This document shows, in pieces, positions 1 to 10,330 of a stretch of 64,000 bases of DNA (its first letter is position 1; the number at the start of each line of letters is the position of its first letter). A program made the position numbers and the translations under genes. The DNA comes from an uncultured Thiothrix sp. (GTDB taxonomy: Bacteria; Pseudomonadota; Gammaproteobacteria; Poriferisulfidales; GCA-002705445): positions 155,667-219,666 of the forward strand of contig CACNYJ010000003.1 of the NCBI GenBank assembly GCA_902624655.1, in the 5' to 3' direction. Below the pieces are notes generated by a model. The model was not told the DNA's origin and did no database searches. It worked only from the letters and a program-made list of their open reading frames with translations.

Positions 1-1512
1 TTCGACAGCTTTTAATCTTGGACTAAATAAACTTTGATCTATATTCATTATTGCTACCAATGTAACATTTGGGAAGTGATGCCCTTTTGAAAGCATTTGT
101 GTCCCAATCAAAATATCATATTTGTTGTTTTTAATATCTTCAAAAATTTTTTGTAACTCGCCTTTTTTACGTGTGCTATCTGAATCCACTCGAACAATCT
201 TTGAATTTAAGAATTCTTTTTTTATGACTTCTTCAATTTTTTCAGTACCTTCGCCAATAAATGAAATATCATCAGAATTACATTCTATGCATTTATTTTG
301 ATATTGCGTATTTTTACAGCAATGATGACATTGAAGAGAATTATTCCTCTTATGATAAGTCATATTTAAGCCGCATTGATTACATTTTGGAATCCATTTA
401 CAGGTTTTACAATAAATTAACGGTGAATATCCTCTTCGGTTCAGATAAATTATTACTTGTTCTTTTTTTGATAATCTGTCTTGTATAGCTTCAATAACTT
501 CCTCTGATAGAATTTCATTTTTTGTTTTTGTCATATCTATAATTTTCAAATTTGGAATTTTTTTCTTATTAACCCTCTCGCGCATTTTTATTTGGCTATA
601 CTTTCTTTTCAACACATTAAGTATTGTTTCAGATGAAGGAGTAGCGCTGCCAAGAATTATTGGTATATTCTTTTTTTTTGCTCTATATATCGCTATATCA
701 CGAGCGTTATATTTTGCATCAGATTGATTTTTTAATGATATATCATGTTCCTCATCCACAATTAATAGCCCAAGCTTTGGAATTTTTAAAAATACAGACG
801 ACCTAGTGCCAATTATAACGTCAGCCTGACAGTCTTGAATTAAATTCCAATTTATAAATCTTTTTTTTGGTGTCAATGATGAATGATATTCTAAAACGTT
901 CATATTTGAATCTTCAAAATACTGAAGAAGGCCTGGAATTAGATTTTTCTCTGGAACAATAATTAATGTTTGGCGATCCTTTTTCTTTACTAATTCTTGA
1001 ATTTTTCTGTAAACTTCTGTTTTACCACTTCCAGTTATTCCATCGAGTAAAAAGCAATGATATTCATTTATTGAACAAGAGATTTTTTTAATTGCTGCCA
1101 GTTGCTCATTTGATAATTCTAGATCACTTCTTATCATATTTCTTTTTCTATAGATTTCGTTGAAATTCAGATTTAGCATTTCTTTACCGTTCCGTAAATA
1201 TGAGGGTGTGCCAAGACCAATTATTTGGCCAATCGGAGCATGATAGTAATCTGATACCCATAAAAATAAATCTAATAGTTCTTTGTTAATGCAGGGCTTT
1301 TCATCTAGAACATTTAATATTTTTTTAAGTCTTTTTTGGTCAAGTTCTGTATTTTCTTTAATATTCATCACAAAGCCGTTTACAATTTTTTTTCCAAATT
1401 CTATTTTTACTCTCATTCCAGGTGAAACCTTTGCGTTATCACTTGGAATTTCATAGTCAAAAAGATTATGTAGAGGTTTCACAATAGCTATTTCAGCAAT
1501 ATATTTTTTCAT
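1..1512 (-). CDS. priA: Primosomal protein N' (replication restart helicase PriA), C-terminus cut off
   Basis: This gene encodes the 3'-to-5' helicase that reloads the replisome at stalled forks. It enters from the left edge, so about 504 residues are visible of a family length near 730. The start is the ATG read from 1512. Visible marks are the Walker A motif GITGSGKTEVY, the DEEHD box of PriA-type helicases, and the zinc-binding cysteine pairs (CKTCKWIPKCNQC, then CHHCC and CIEC). The last visible stretch, near DQSLFSPRLKAVE, matches the conserved region just after the GTQM motif IGTQMLSKGHHFP. It is transcribed divergently from the HNH gene. The identification is firm; only the end of the helicase domain and the C-terminal domain lie outside the window. 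Confidence 0.95.
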   Translation of the reverse strand, partial: MKKYIAEIAIVKPLHNLFDYEIPSDNAKVSPGMRVKIEFGKKIVNGFVMNIKENTELDQKRLKKILNVLDEKPCINKELLDLFLWVSDYYHAPIGQIIGLGTPSYLRNGKEMLNLNFNEIYRKRNMIRSDLELSNEQLAAIKKISCSINEYHCFLLDGITGSGKTEVYRKIQELVKKKDRQTLIIVPEKNLIPGLLQYFEDSNMNVLEYHSSLTPKKRFINWNLIQDCQADVIIGTRSSVFLKIPKLGLLIVDEEHDISLKNQSDAKYNARDIAIYRAKKKNIPIILGSATPSSETILNVLKRKYSQIKMRERVNKKKIPNLKIIDMTKTKNEILSEEVIEAIQDRLSKKEQVIIYLNRRGYSPLIYCKTCKWIPKCNQCGLNMTYHKRNNSLQCHHCCKNTQYQNKCIECNSDDISFIGEGTEKIEEVIKKEFLNSKIVRVDSDSTRKKGELQKIFEDIKNNKYDILIGTQMLSKGHHFPNVTLVAIMNIDQSLFSPRLKAVE

Positions 1513-1558
1513 TTTTTTGTTAATAAAGTATTTATCTTTGCTTAATTTTTTTGTAATG

Positions 1559-1582
1559 TTAATACTTACTATCAAGTATTAA
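1559..1582. promoter_or_regulatory. Perfect 9-bp inverted repeat between divergent genes
   Basis: The arms TTAATACTT and AAGTATTAA are separated by six bases (actatc). The repeat sits in the 108-nt spacer between priA (minus) and the HNH gene (plus). No T-run follows it, so it does not look like an intrinsic terminator. Its position suits an operator or a promoter-proximal protein site. This is inferred from symmetry and location only. Confidence 0.45.
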
Positions 1583-1620
1583 GATATATTACACTATATG
1601 TTATGTGAGGCTAATTTAGA

Positions 1621-2199
1621 TTGGAAAATTTAAATCAACAAATTCTCAGAACCGATGTTTCTGGCATGCCTTTGGAGTGGCTTACTTACCAGGAAGCCGT
1701 GAAACTCCATTTCAATAGTCAGATAGCATACACATGCGGCAGCAATATCATGACGATCAGAGGCGGTATCAATGCTATTTCCAACAAAAGGAGTAAAGTT
1801 GATTTAAATTCAATAATAGCCACTTACGGGAGTAACAAGACACTTGTAGACAAATATGCGCCGCCTTTAAATAATAGAACTTTATTTAAAAGAGACAACC
1901 ATCTTTGTATGTATTGTGGAAATAAATTTAAATCGGACAATTTATCAAGAGATCATATTACACCCTTATATCAAGGAGGTGAGGATCTTTGGGTAAATGT
2001 AGTTTCTGCCTGCAAAAGATGTAATAACGCAAAAGCAGGAAGGACACCTGAACAAGCAGGCATGGAATTATTAGCCATACCATTTGTACCAACTCATGCT
2101 GAATATATTTTCTTACAAGGGAAAGTAATTCTTTACGACCAGATGGAGTTTCTAAAGCAACATTTCCCCCGCACAAGCCCATTAAGAAATAGACTTTGA
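1621..2199 (+). CDS. HNH endonuclease family protein
   Basis: This is a 192-residue protein with an HNH nuclease fold in its C-terminal half. A zinc-ribbon CMYCG (about residue 99) is followed by SRDHITPLYQGGEDLWVNVV and the second metal pair CKRCNNAKAGR. The start is a TTG at 1621, because an in-frame stop lies just upstream. The alternative ATG at 1666 would remove LRTDVSGMPLEWL, a stretch I recall as conserved in this stand-alone family, so TTG is preferred. A weak GAGG lies upstream. Many free-living proteobacteria carry this chromosomal HNH protein without a restriction partner, and its role is not established. No methylase or mobile element is adjacent. Confidence 0.8.
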   Translation: MENLNQQILRTDVSGMPLEWLTYQEAVKLHFNSQIAYTCGSNIMTIRGGINAISNKRSKVDLNSIIATYGSNKTLVDKYAPPLNNRTLFKRDNHLCMYCGNKFKSDNLSRDHITPLYQGGEDLWVNVVSACKRCNNAKAGRTPEQAGMELLAIPFVPTHAEYIFLQGKVILYDQMEFLKQHFPRTSPLRNRL

Positions 2200-2254
2200 T
2201 CACATAGCTATTATTACCAAAATTACCTCAGTAGTTTATAATATGTACTAAGTT

Positions 2255-3352
2255 ATGAAATATAAATCAAGCGAAAATTATTCTCACGGTAATGAGAGGA
2301 AAATTGGAGTTCTTTTGGTAAATCTTGGAACGCCAGATTCGCCAACGACCTCAGCTGTAAGAAGGTACTTATCTGAGTTTTTATCGGATCCCAGAATTGT
2401 TGAAATTCCAAAAGTAATTTGGTGGTTTATTCTAAATGTAATAATTTTAAACATTAGGCCTAAAAAAAGCAGAAATCTATATAAAAAAATTTGGTTCAAA
2501 GAAGGATCTCCTTTACTAGTAATTTCAAATAAAATAATTGGTAAGTTAAAAACGTCTAAAAAAGTTACTGAAAAAAATATTCAGCTTGCTCTTGCAATGC
2601 GTTATGGAAATCCCTCTATAAAAAGTGCGTTAAATACTTTCAGAGAAATTAGTGTAAATAAAATAGTAATTTTACCAATGTTTCCTCAGTACTCTGCAGC
2701 CACGACAGCTTCTATTTTCGACAAATTTTCGGAAGAAATAAAAACTTGGAGAAATGTTCCGGATATTCGATTTTTATCCACTTATCATGACGACGCAAAT
2801 TATATAAATGCCTGTGTCAAAAGAATTAATGACATCTGGAATAAAGAATCAAGAGCTAAAAAACTTGTTTTTTCATTTCACGGATTACCTCAGGTAAATC
2901 TTTATAAGGGCGACCCTTACTATTGTTATTGTCAAAAAACAGCAAAAATGATTGCTGAACAATTAAATATTGACGAAGAAAGTTATGTAGTAACATTCCA
3001 ATCTAGATTTGGAAAACAAGTTTGGTTACAACCATACACTGATCAAGTCCTTGAAAATTTAGCAAAAGAAGGCAACGATAGCGTTGATGTTTTTTGCCCT
3101 GGGTTTTTATGTGATTGCTTAGAGACTCTAGAAGAAATTAATATTCAAAGTAGAGAAAACTTTCTAAACGCTGGTGGAAAAAAATTTACATATATTCCAG
3201 CCTTAAATGACTCTAGCGAAAGTATTCATCTTATGGAAGAGATTATTTTAAGAGAAATTTCAGGATGGGATAACAAGATTCTCAATTCAGAAGAAAATTT
3301 AAAGATTACAAAAGATTCATTTGAAAAGCATTCTTTTAATAAAAAATCATGA
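2255..3352 (+). CDS. hemH: Ferrochelatase (haem synthase)
   Basis: It inserts Fe2+ into protoporphyrin IX, the last step of haem synthesis, at the inner face of the cytoplasmic membrane. The family opening GVLLVNLGTPDSP is present from about residue 18. The catalytic histidine is in FSFHGLPQ (H209) and the acidic partner in CPGFLCDCLETLEEI (E290). The 365-residue length is slightly above the usual 320-350, with a loose N-terminal extension and a charged C-terminal tail. The stop overlaps the start of fxsA by 4 nt (ATGA), so the two are probably co-transcribed. Confidence 0.96.
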   Translation: MKYKSSENYSHGNERKIGVLLVNLGTPDSPTTSAVRRYLSEFLSDPRIVEIPKVIWWFILNVIILNIRPKKSRNLYKKIWFKEGSPLLVISNKIIGKLKTSKKVTEKNIQLALAMRYGNPSIKSALNTFREISVNKIVILPMFPQYSAATTASIFDKFSEEIKTWRNVPDIRFLSTYHDDANYINACVKRINDIWNKESRAKKLVFSFHGLPQVNLYKGDPYYCYCQKTAKMIAEQLNIDEESYVVTFQSRFGKQVWLQPYTDQVLENLAKEGNDSVDVFCPGFLCDCLETLEEINIQSRENFLNAGGKKFTYIPALNDSSESIHLMEEIILREISGWDNKILNSEENLKITKDSFEKHSFNKKS

Positions 3353-3762
3353 GAAATTTATTTCTAATTTTTATTTTTCTTCCAATAATTGAAATTTATT
3401 TTTTTGTGAAAATTGGCACAGAAATTGGCGCCATATCAACAATTATTTTTACTCTTATTACAGCTATGCTTGGAATTTTTACAATCAAATATCAAGGGAT
3501 CTCCTCTTTTATACAAGCTAAGCAATCAATATTTAGTAATGAAGAGCCAGCTATTGAAATTCTTAGTAATTTTGCTCTTTTCATTTGCGGTTTGTTACTT
3601 TTGATACCTGGTTTCTTTACAGATTTCTTTGGCATACTCTTAATTTTGCCTATCGTAAGGAAAACTTTAGTAAAGTATCTAATCAAAAAAGCAGGCTCAA
3701 ACTTCAAAAACTCACAGAAATCAAGGCATAAAGACTATATAGATGTAGATTCGGATAATTAG
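3349..3762 (+). CDS. fxsA: FxsA family membrane protein
   Basis: A 137-residue cytoplasmic membrane protein. It begins with a hydrophobic helix (LFLIFIFLPIIEIYFFVKIG), continues with a second segment rich in Ile/Thr, and has a third hydrophobic pair containing LLLIPGFFTDFFGILLILP, which is the family signature. The C-terminus is basic and polar. In E. coli FxsA overproduction relieves F-exclusion of phage T7; its normal role is unclear. It is translationally coupled to hemH and lies directly upstream of groES, as in many gammaproteobacteria where fxsA flanks the groE operon. Confidence 0.9.
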   Translation: MRNLFLIFIFLPIIEIYFFVKIGTEIGAISTIIFTLITAMLGIFTIKYQGISSFIQAKQSIFSNEEPAIEILSNFALFICGLLLLIPGFFTDFFGILLILPIVRKTLVKYLIKKAGSNFKNSQKSRHKDYIDVDSDN

Positions 3763-3765
3763 AGC

Positions 3766-3793
3766 TTGACTTTCATTCTGACATCAATACAAT
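3766..3793 (+). promoter_or_regulatory. Sigma-70 type promoter of groES-groEL
   Basis: A -35 box TTGACT (3766-3771) and a -10 box TACAAT (3788-3793) are separated by 16 nt. The -10 box ends where the CIRCE operator begins, so a repressor bound there would cover the transcription start. This is a housekeeping promoter architecture, unlike the sigma-32 promoters of enteric groE operons. Confidence 0.75.
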
Positions 3794-3819
3794 TAGCACT
3801 CTCCTAATGAGAGTGCTAA
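3793..3819. promoter_or_regulatory. CIRCE operator (HrcA binding site) of the groE operon
   Basis: The sequence is TTAGCACTC, nine bases, then GAGTGCTAA, an exact match to the CIRCE consensus TTAGCACTC-N9-GAGTGCTAA. It lies 31 nt upstream of the groES start and overlaps the end of the promoter. Established knowledge: CIRCE binds the HrcA repressor, which is released on heat stress. No hrcA gene is in this window; it must be elsewhere if the site works. Confidence 0.95.
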
Positions 3820-3850
3820 AATCAAATTTTATAAAAACAGGAGTATCGGT

Positions 3851-4138
3851 ATGAAAATTAGACCTTTGCATGACAGAGTAGTTGTGAAAAGAATGGAAGA
3901 AGAAAAAACTTCTCCTGGAGGGATAGTAATTCCTGACAGCGCAACTGAAAAACCTATAAAAGGAGAAGTTGTCGCAGTCGGTAACGGGAAAATTCAAGAT
4001 AATGGTAACACCCAGCCTCTAGACGTAAAAGTAGGCGACATTGTGTTATTTGGAAAATATTCAGGCACCGAAGTTAAAATTGATTCGGATGAGTTAGTTG
4101 TCATGAAAGAAGATGACATCATGGCAGTATTAGATTAG
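3851..4138 (+). CDS. groES: Co-chaperonin GroES
   Basis: The 95-residue heptameric lid of the GroEL chamber. The family start [14 protein letters not shown] is intact, as are the mobile loop [20 protein letters not shown] and the C-terminal end [13 protein letters not shown]. An AGGAG-like site (acaggag) precedes the ATG. It is followed after 34 nt by groEL in one operon, controlled by the upstream CIRCE site. Confidence 0.98.
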   Translation: MKIRPLHDRVVVKRMEEEKTSPGGIVIPDSATEKPIKGEVVAVGNGKIQDNGNTQPLDVKVGDIVLFGKYSGTEVKIDSDELVVMKEDDIMAVLD

Positions 4139-4166
4139 AAATTAAATTAATTAAATTAAAAGGTGA

Positions 4167-5846
<1,680 letters not shown>

Positions 5847-5874
5847 TATCATTTATGTTATCTTGATAAAATAA

Positions 5875-5904
5875 AAAAGTCCTGCATGTTAGGGCTTTTT
5901 TTTT
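5875..5904 (+). terminator. Intrinsic terminator after groEL
   Basis: The arms AAGTCCT and AGGGCTT can pair with one G-T wobble around a short loop, followed by an unbroken run of T. It sits 29 nt after the groEL stop and before ampD, so it closes the groE operon. Confidence 0.85.
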
Positions 5905-5920
5905 ACATAATATATATGCT

Positions 5921-6463
5921 ATGAAAATAAAAAATCACCTCTTTGAAAATATAAAAATATTGTCTTCACCAAATTATGATTTGAGGCCTAAGAACGCAAA
6001 AATTTCTTTAATCGTCCTACACAGTATAAGTCTTCCGCCGACGATTTTTGGAAATAGGTATGTCGAGGATTTTTTTTGTAATAAAATAAAAAGTTCAGAA
6101 GAGAAATATATAAATGATATAAAAGATATGAAGGTTTCCGCTCATTTATATATAAAAAGAGATGGGGAAATAATTCAGTTTGTTTCGTTTGATAAAAGAG
6201 CGTGGCACGCAGGTAAATCTTCATATGAGAATGTCGAAAATTGTAATGACTATTCAATTGGTATTGAATTAGAGGGGTGTGACGATATATCTTATGAAGA
6301 TATTCAGTATGAAAAACTTGTAGAGGTAATAAAAACTCTTTTAAAAAATTACTCTCACCTAAGTAAAGATAGGATTTTATCTCATTCGGACATTGCGCCA
6401 GGAAGAAAATCAGACCCTGGGCCGTTATTTGACTGGAAAAGGCTTGAAAGAATGTTAAAATAA
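5921..6463 (+). CDS. ampD: 1,6-anhydro-N-acetylmuramyl-L-alanine amidase AmpD
   Basis: It removes the peptide from anhydro-muropeptides in the cytoplasm during cell-wall recycling. The zinc ligands are in place: H34 (IVLHSIS), H155 and D165 (SHSDIAPGRKSDPGP). The 180-residue length fits the enzyme, and there is no signal peptide. The central GIELEG motif is also present. The window additionally holds amgK and murU, so released muramic acid can be salvaged by the AmgK/MurU route. No ampR or class C beta-lactamase gene is nearby, so a resistance-regulatory role is not indicated here. Confidence 0.95.
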   Translation: MKIKNHLFENIKILSSPNYDLRPKNAKISLIVLHSISLPPTIFGNRYVEDFFCNKIKSSEEKYINDIKDMKVSAHLYIKRDGEIIQFVSFDKRAWHAGKSSYENVENCNDYSIGIELEGCDDISYEDIQYEKLVEVIKTLLKNYSHLSKDRILSHSDIAPGRKSDPGPLFDWKRLERMLK

Positions 6464-6483
6464 ATCATTTAAGGGAGATTATT

Positions 6484-6579
6484 ATGACTGGTTGGGCTTG
6501 GATAACAATTGGAGCAGTAGTATTAGCTGTAGTCATAATGCAAATTGCAGCAAGATTTGCAGATTATGACGAAAAATAA
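6484..6579 (+). CDS. Small single-pass membrane protein, 31 residues
   Basis: A short reading frame starts with ATG eight bases after a good ribosome site (AAGGGAG) and encodes MTGWAWITIGAVVLAVVIMQ followed by IAARFADYDEK. Residues about 4-23 form one hydrophobic helix and the tail is acidic, so an inner-membrane peptide is likely. It lies between ampD and gshA in the same direction, 20 nt behind ampD. The function is not recognised. The strong ribosome site, sensible topology and use of an otherwise empty gap argue for a real gene, but the length keeps this tentative. Confidence 0.6.
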   Translation: MTGWAWITIGAVVLAVVIMQIAARFADYDEK

Positions 6580-6633
6580 TTTTAAACGATAGATAGAAAT
6601 TTCTTGTAAGTCTTTTTGTACTAGGAAAAATAT

Positions 6634-8196
6634 ATGACCGATAAGTTTTTTGAAAATTTATCAGAACTCCCTTTTTTATATCATCTTGCAGACTCGAAAA
6701 TAGGCTTAGAAAAAGAGGCACTAAGAGTTGATAAAAACGGAACAATCTCTCTTAAAATGCATCCGACCATATTTGGATCATCTTTGACAAATAAATATAT
6801 CACTACAGATTATTCAGAATCTCTTATCGAAGTTGTTACACCACCATGTAATTCACATAAGGAGGCTATTAACTATCTGGAAAATATTCTTGCATTTATT
6901 TATAAAGGTCTAGATGAAGAATATTTGTGGCCTGCAAGCATGCCCTGTATTATCGCGGGGGATAAAAGTATACCCATCGCATACTATGGTACTTCAAATG
7001 CAGCGAGAATGAAGACAACATACAGAAGGGGACTTGGGAATAGATATGGAAGAGTCATGCAAGTTATTTCTGGAATTCATTTCAACTACTCTTTCTCAAA
7101 TACATTTTGGGAAAATTATAAAGATTATAAAAATAAGACATCAAACATAAGAGACTTTAAATCTGAACAATATTTTTGTATATCAAGGAATTTACTAAGA
7201 AATGATTGGTTAATTGCATACCTTTTTGGCTGTTCCCCTGCAGTTTGTAAATCATATTTGTCTGGTAAAGAAACAACAATGGAGTCCTTTGATGAACATA
7301 CTTACTACGAAAGATATGCAACTTCATTAAGAATGGGTGATATTGGCTATCAAAACAATAAGGAAGAAGATATGGGTGTTCATATCGACTATAATTCGCT
7401 AGAGAATTATTCAAATAGCCTAGATAAAGCTATAAAAACCGAAAGTAAGGAATATCAAAAAATTGGTGTTCATTCTGATGGTTATTATAAACAAATAAAC
7501 GCTAATACTCTGCAGATTGAGAACGAATATTACAGCTCAGTTAGACCAAAATCTGATTCGAGTTTAAAAAAAAGGCCATCCGTAGCGCTCAAAGAGAGTG
7601 GTGTTGAATATATTGAGCTAAGATCAGTCGATAATAATATTTTTTCAAATACTGGAATTGACCTCTGTCAAATGCATTTTATAGAATTGCTTATCATTCA
7701 TAGTTTGTTTAGCGGAGACTCAAAAATTAGTAAAAATGAGTATCGTGATATTAAAAATAATTTGAAAAAGGTTGCGCACGATGGAAGAAATAGAAAATTA
7801 AAATTAAATATAGATAGTAAGAAAATTGAAATAAATTTAGCTGTTGAAAAAATTTTAAAAGAAATAATGATAATAGCAAAAATTCTTGATCAATTTTCAA
7901 ATACAAGAAAATATCAAGATTGTGTTGAAGAGCAGGAAAAAAAATTACTTAATAACGAAATTTTACCATCTAATAGAGTATTAAATGAAATGCGTAAGAA
8001 AAACTATAGTTTTTATGAGCTTTGTATGGATAATATATGGAAGCAAAAGGAGTACTTCCATAATATGAAGATAAATAGAGATATCATAAGAATCCTTGAG
8101 AAAGAAACGGTCGATTCAATTTCAAGACAAGAAAACCTAGAAATTGATTGTAAAGAGACTTATGAAGATTATATAAAGAATTACTTTTTAGACTAA
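6634..8196 (+). CDS. gshA: Glutamate-cysteine ligase, proteobacterial (GshA) type
   Basis: It makes gamma-glutamylcysteine from glutamate, cysteine and ATP, the first step of glutathione synthesis. The 520 residues match the E. coli-type enzyme: the start region GLEKEALRVDKNG, then TTDYSESLIEVVTPP, RRGLGNRYGRVMQVISGIHF and VEYIELRSVD. The ATG is preceded by AGGAAA. The stop overlaps the next gene by one base (TAATG). No gshB is in view. Confidence 0.95.
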   Translation: MTDKFFENLSELPFLYHLADSKIGLEKEALRVDKNGTISLKMHPTIFGSSLTNKYITTDYSESLIEVVTPPCNSHKEAINYLENILAFIYKGLDEEYLWPASMPCIIAGDKSIPIAYYGTSNAARMKTTYRRGLGNRYGRVMQVISGIHFNYSFSNTFWENYKDYKNKTSNIRDFKSEQYFCISRNLLRNDWLIAYLFGCSPAVCKSYLSGKETTMESFDEHTYYERYATSLRMGDIGYQNNKEEDMGVHIDYNSLENYSNSLDKAIKTESKEYQKIGVHSDGYYKQINANTLQIENEYYSSVRPKSDSSLKKRPSVALKESGVEYIELRSVDNNIFSNTGIDLCQMHFIELLIIHSLFSGDSKISKNEYRDIKNNLKKVAHDGRNRKLKLNIDSKKIEINLAVEKILKEIMIIAKILDQFSNTRKYQDCVEEQEKKLLNNEILPSNRVLNEMRKKNYSFYELCMDNIWKQKEYFHNMKINRDIIRILEKETVDSISRQENLEIDCKETYEDYIKNYFLD

Positions 8197-8600
8197 TGAG
8201 TTTCCGAATCATTCAATTAGAAAATTTAGATATAAATGTTTCGCATAATAAAGATATTTTGAAATTCTCTTTTTTTGATGCTTACGTAAAAAAAACTATG
8301 GAAGATGCAGAGCAGAAAACATTATGGCACCAAAATGGTGAAATAATATTTAAGAATTATGATTCTGACGTTGAACAGGATGATCTTAAAGAAAAAGGAA
8401 AAATTATTAGTTTTCAAGTTAGTTTTGATTTTTATACTTATAAGAATATGTTGGTACTCCCATTTTCCAAAATAGGAGATATCAATGTAGAGTTAAGACT
8501 CCTTGGTATTGAAAATATTATAAATATTAAATGTTCAGAATTAAATTTGGTGGAAAAAGAAAATCCTCGATATATTAAACATATAAATAAAGCAGAGTGA
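8196..8600 (+). CDS. Uncharacterised 134-residue protein
   Basis: No family is recognised. The protein has no signal peptide and no membrane segment; it is rich in Lys, Asp, Glu and Ile and is probably cytoplasmic. A central stretch, SFQVSFDFYTYKNMLVLPFS, alternates polar and hydrophobic residues in a beta-strand manner. It overlaps gshA by one base and is followed after 3 nt by the FAH-family gene, so it belongs to a gshA-led operon and is almost certainly translated by coupling. A part in thiol or redox metabolism would be a guess. Confidence 0.75.
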   Translation: MSFRIIQLENLDINVSHNKDILKFSFFDAYVKKTMEDAEQKTLWHQNGEIIFKNYDSDVEQDDLKEKGKIISFQVSFDFYTYKNMLVLPFSKIGDINVELRLLGIENIINIKCSELNLVEKENPRYIKHINKAE

Positions 8601-8603
8601 ATT

Positions 8604-9503
8604 ATGAAATTATATATGGTCAATTATAATAGTTGTAAAAGTATGGCAACTTCTGATGATGGAAAGAAATTTAAAGTTTTTTCCTTATCTAAAAATTTAC
8701 CAGAGCATCTAAATTCAATTGAGAATTTTTTAAATGAAAAAAATAATGATTATCGAGAAATAACGAATTTTTTAAAAAATCAAGAAATAGAAACCATTGA
8801 AATTAATAATGAAGATGTTTTGGCACCGATTTTTCGACCGAAACAAAATATTATTTGTATGGGTTTAAATTACGAAGACCATATTAAAGAATCAGAAAAA
8901 GTTTTTCTGAAAGACATTAAAAGGCCAAAACATCCAATAATATTCACAAAATCAACGCTAAGTATTAACGCTCCTTTTGGCAATATAGAGATGAGAGATG
9001 AAGTTTCTAGGGAGTTAGATTGGGAGGCTGAACTAGCAATTATTATAGGAAAACCAGGCATTAGGATTAATAAGAAAAAAGCTTACGATCACATCTTTGG
9101 ATATACAGTTTTGAATGATATTTCTGCCCGTGATCTTCAAAGAAACCATAAGCAATTTTTTCTAGGTAAGAGCCTACCAGGCGCTTGCCCAATAGGTCCA
9201 TGTATAGTAACAAAAGATGAAATAGATGATCCTCATGATCTTGATATTTCTTGTAAAGTAAATGGAATTATTAAGCAAGAGTCTAATACAAGATATCAAA
9301 TTTTTGATATACCGACTCAAATAGAATCAATTTCAAGAAGCACCTACCTAATGCCTGGAGATATTATTGCGACCGGAACACCTAGTGGAGTAGGATTTGC
9401 GCGTACGCCTCCAGAGTTTTTAAAAGACGGAGACTTAGTGGAGTGTGAAATTGAAAAAATAGGAAGGATTATAAATAAGGTTGTAGATTGCTCTCACCAA
9501 TAA
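8604..9503 (+). CDS. Fumarylacetoacetate hydrolase (FAH) family protein
   Basis: A 299-residue member of the FAH fold, which includes acylpyruvases, oxaloacetate decarboxylases and catabolic hydratases or isomerases. The metal-site pattern is visible: SRELDWEAELAIIIG supplies paired glutamates and GYTVLNDISARDLQ the aspartate. GKSLPGACPIGP and the end motif GDIIATGTPSGVGF are typical. The actual substrate cannot be read from sequence. It is third in the gshA operon, and its last 10 nt overlap the end of fpr on the other strand. Confidence 0.85.
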   Translation: MKLYMVNYNSCKSMATSDDGKKFKVFSLSKNLPEHLNSIENFLNEKNNDYREITNFLKNQEIETIEINNEDVLAPIFRPKQNIICMGLNYEDHIKESEKVFLKDIKRPKHPIIFTKSTLSINAPFGNIEMRDEVSRELDWEAELAIIIGKPGIRINKKKAYDHIFGYTVLNDISARDLQRNHKQFFLGKSLPGACPIGPCIVTKDEIDDPHDLDISCKVNGIIKQESNTRYQIFDIPTQIESISRSTYLMPGDIIATGTPSGVGFARTPPEFLKDGDLVECEIEKIGRIINKVVDCSHQ

Positions 9504-10240
9504 TTTTCAGTTGTTATATGGCCTGGTGAACTTCTTCTATGTTTCTTTAACCCTAGTTCTTTCAACTCAATTGTTGTATCTTTTAACATATCAGGGTTTC
9601 CGCATAGCATAATATGTGTATTTTCGGGTAGCAATTTAATTTGCGCTCTTTCTTCTAGTGTTCCATTTTTAATACTTTCTGGAATTCTCCCTGAAAGAGA
9701 ATTTTCCGATTTTTCTCTACTGACAAATGTTATGTAAATAAACCTTTCACCATACTTCTTTTTTAATTCTTTAATAGTATCTTGATAAGTAAGCTCCTTT
9801 TCATATCTCACTGCATGAACAAGAATAACTCTTTTAAATCTTTTCCAAGAATTCGGTGTTTTTAGTATAGATAAATATGGGCCGATACCTGTTCCAGTTG
9901 CCAACATCCAAATATTTTCTACTATTGGCACCTCATTTAATACAAGAAATCCATTAGCGTTCCGATAAACTTTAATAGAATCACCTTTACTAAGTTTTTG
10001 TAGAGATGTTGAAAGAGGTCCATTTGGCACAGAAACGGAGTATATCTCTAAAAAGGGTTCTTCAGGAGAATTTACAAAAGAATATGGTCTAGCTACTTCT
10101 TCATTGTCTATATCAAGAGATACTCTAGTATACTGTCCTGCCGTAAACTTTATCTCCGGAGCATTTATCTTGATTGAATACAATGAATCAGTCCAATGTT
10201 TAATACTTACTACTTCTCCTTGTACCCATTTTTCTGTCAT
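9494..10240 (-). CDS. fpr: Ferredoxin--NADP+ reductase
   Basis: A 248-residue FAD enzyme that moves electrons between NADPH and ferredoxin or flavodoxin. The FAD site ARPYSFVNSP and the NADP site LATGTGIGPYLSIL are clear, and the C-terminus RSSPGHITTENYW is the bacterial subclass pattern with a terminal aromatic residue. It is a single gene convergent with the FAH gene and divergent from ilvA. The ferredoxin encoded near 54.6 kb is a possible partner, but nothing in the sequence links them directly. Confidence 0.94.
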   Translation of the reverse strand: MTEKWVQGEVVSIKHWTDSLYSIKINAPEIKFTAGQYTRVSLDIDNEEVARPYSFVNSPEEPFLEIYSVSVPNGPLSTSLQKLSKGDSIKVYRNANGFLVLNEVPIVENIWMLATGTGIGPYLSILKTPNSWKRFKRVILVHAVRYEKELTYQDTIKELKKKYGERFIYITFVSREKSENSLSGRIPESIKNGTLEERAQIKLLPENTHIMLCGNPDMLKDTTIELKELGLKKHRRSSPGHITTENYW

Positions 10241-10330
10241 AATGTTAAAAAATATTAAATTAAAATGGTTATACTATACATAATTTTGCATATGGCAATA
10301 TAAATAATACTTGAAAAAAGCAATCAAACA

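Noticed and set aside
261..488. Plus-strand frame inside priA
   Set aside because: It lies antisense to conserved PriA zinc-finger sequence and has no family features.
1603..1612. The 10-mer atgtgaggct shared with 50322-50331 as a regulatory repeat
   Set aside because: One shared 10-mer is expected by chance in 64 kb, and it sits in different contexts.
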